Made by a program: the position numbers and the translations under genes. Below the pieces are notes generated by a model. It did not search any database. It was not told where the DNA came from and saw nothing but the letters and a program-made list of their open reading frames with translations. A stretch of DNA of 7,235 nt. Origin: Pseudomonadota bacterium (GTDB lineage Bacteria > Pseudomonadota > Alphaproteobacteria > Rhizobiales > Xanthobacteraceae). The stretch covers positions 1 through 7,235 of the forward strand of contig JAEWBL010000244.1 of assembly GCA_023391175.1 (NCBI GenBank). Reading direction: 5' to 3'. How positions within the stretch are numbered: the first letter of the stretch is position 1; each line of letters starts with the position of its first letter. This document shows, one piece after another, positions 6,311 through 7,235 of this stretch.

Positions 6311-6364
6311 GCCGTATGCGGGTGCGGAAGGCCGGGCTAGCTAAAGCAAGTCTCGCTGCAGCGC

Positions 6365-6389
6365 AAGAGAAGCCGCGAGCGAAAGCGGC
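6365..6389 (-). terminator. Hairpin with T-rich tail, probable terminator of the barrel-protein gene
   Basis: Read on the minus strand, GCCGC (6389-6385) and GCGGC (6376-6372) form a 5-bp GC stem with an 8-nt loop, followed directly by TTCTCTT. It lies about 45 bp after the stop of the outer-membrane protein gene and before the Hsp70 gene. The stem is short, but together with the larger hairpin just before it the pair makes a reasonable termination region. Confidence 0.45.
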
Positions 6390-6395
6390 GGGAGC

Positions 6396-6424
6396 CGCCC
6401 GGGTGGCATGCCGTCGCCCGGGCG
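6396..6424 (-). terminator. GC-rich 8-bp inverted repeat just after the barrel-protein gene
   Basis: CGCCCGGG (6396-6403) and CCCGGGCG (6417-6424) are perfect inverted copies with a 13-nt loop, beginning 10 bp after the stop codon at 6435. No T-run follows the stem directly, so on its own it looks more like a 3' stabilising stem or the first half of a double terminator with the hairpin at 6365-6389. Confidence 0.5.
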
Positions 6425-6434
6425 CTATCCGAAC

Positions 6435-7235
6435 TCAGAAATGATAGCCGATGCTCATGAACGGCCCGTGCATGGTGGTGTTGTAGCGGAAGTCGCGCGT
6501 GGGTGACGTTACGGACTGGTAGTCGGTGTAAAGCGCCCGATAGCCGAGCGCGGTCGACCAGGACTCATTCCAATTGTACCCGATGGCGACGAGGCCCTGC
6601 GAGGACAGCTTCGAACTCGCCGGCAGCCCGAAGCCGCCCACGTCGGCCAGCGCGTTCAGAAACCATTGCTTGTTGAGCTTCCACTGAAGCGCAAGGCCGA
6701 AGGTCGGATCCAGCCAGTCCTTGGAGTCGGACTCGGAAAAGGCGAAGGGAACGAAGAGCGAGCTGATCGAGGTGTTGGCCGACAGGCGCTGATAGCGGAA
6801 GCCGGCCGTTGCGGAGAGATCGAAATCGGCATCGCCCACAGGCAGTCGATAGCCGGCGGCGCCGGACAGGATGAACAGGCGCTGGGAGAAATCGACGAGG
6901 GGCTGGCCGGCCGTCGACAGGTTCTTGCTGGTGCCGAGCTGCGACCAGAACACGTCCGCGAACAGCGTCCAGTTGTCTTTTTTGGCGATGAAGTTGCCCA
7001 TCACCGCGCCCTGGAAATTCTGCATCACGTCGCCGAAGGTGATGTCCACCGGGATGGCCGGCAGGCGCCGGATGCCGATGTCGCCGTCGATGCCGGTCGC
7101 CCAGAGGTACAGGGTCGCCTGATACTGCCAGCCCGAATTCGCCTGGGGCTGTGGTGCCGGTGTCGCCGCCGGTGCGGCGCCAAGGTCCGCGGCTCGCGCG
7201 GTGTGGCCCACCGCCCCCAGAAGTGCACCGGCGAC
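6435..7235 (-). CDS. Outer-membrane beta-barrel protein, 5' end outside the window
   Basis: The frame is open to the right edge and gives 266 residues here. A GTG at 7211 could be taken as the start, but the eight codons before it (VAGALLGA) continue in frame and, with HTARAAD after it, form the end of a signal peptide (ARA-A or ARAA-D cut). The true start is therefore most likely beyond 7235. A Pro/Ala linker follows (about 20-35). From about residue 36 the chain has alternating amphipathic strands rich in aromatic residues (WQYQATLYLWATGIDG, NWTLFADVFW, GFRYQRL). The conserved block WLDPTFGLALQW, then DVGGFG, IGYNWNESWSTALGYR and MHGPFMSIGYHF, resembles a family of uncharacterised proteobacterial barrel proteins. 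It ends in Phe, the usual signal for BAM-dependent insertion. There is no cysteine. The role (pore, receptor or structural) is unknown. Two hairpins follow the stop. Confidence 0.88.
   Translation of the reverse strand, partial: VAGALLGAVGHTARAADLGAAPAATPAPQPQANSGWQYQATLYLWATGIDGDIGIRRLPAIPVDITFGDVMQNFQGAVMGNFIAKKDNWTLFADVFWSQLGTSKNLSTAGQPLVDFSQRLFILSGAAGYRLPVGDADFDLSATAGFRYQRLSANTSISSLFVPFAFSESDSKDWLDPTFGLALQWKLNKQWFLNALADVGGFGLPASSKLSSQGLVAIGYNWNESWSTALGYRALYTDYQSVTSPTRDFRYNTTMHGPFMSIGYHF

Noticed and set aside
4830..6344. A 504-codon plus-strand frame opposite the Hsp70 gene.
   Set aside because: It has the same mirror register as the Hsp70 frame and an Arg/Gly/Ala-rich product without motifs. 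The Hsp70 signatures on the minus strand are decisive.

Overview
The window is GC-rich, with few A/T-ending codons in the clear genes, strong AGGAGG-type ribosome binding sites and an envelope protein with a Gram-negative signature. It fits a GC-rich proteobacterium. An alphaproteobacterium of the Hyphomicrobiales/Xanthobacteraceae type is my inference and is not proven by any marker here. No tRNA, rRNA, insertion sequence, CRISPR array, attachment site or origin was seen.

All five confident genes lie on the minus strand, so transcription runs from high to low coordinates. (1) 7235-6435: the 3' part of an outer-membrane beta-barrel protein whose true start lies beyond the right edge. It is followed by two GC-rich hairpins, one with a T-rich tail. 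(2) 6299-5049: a YegD-type Hsp70 consisting of an ATPase domain only. (3) 4926-2392: an exported 844-residue protein made of two different alpha/beta-hydrolase domains in tandem, each with a complete apparent Ser-Asp-His triad. Its Shine-Dalgarno can be drawn inside a leader hairpin. (4) 2320-1466: a single-domain cytosolic alpha/beta hydrolase, 71 bp behind the fusion and separated from it by a perfect 9-bp inverted repeat that looks like a terminator or attenuator. (5) 1241-198: an AraC-family regulator with its own 224-bp upstream region. The left 197 bp hold no clear gene, only ambiguous open frames running off the edge.

Genes 3 to 5 can be read as a small catabolic or detoxification module: an exported double esterase/acyltransferase-like enzyme, a cytosolic hydrolase and a regulator. 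The substrate cannot be read from the sequence. The Hsp70 and the barrel protein look like separate units that happen to be neighbours. No strong candidate for a new multi-gene system stands out. The most unusual element is the two-headed exported hydrolase with its companion hydrolase.
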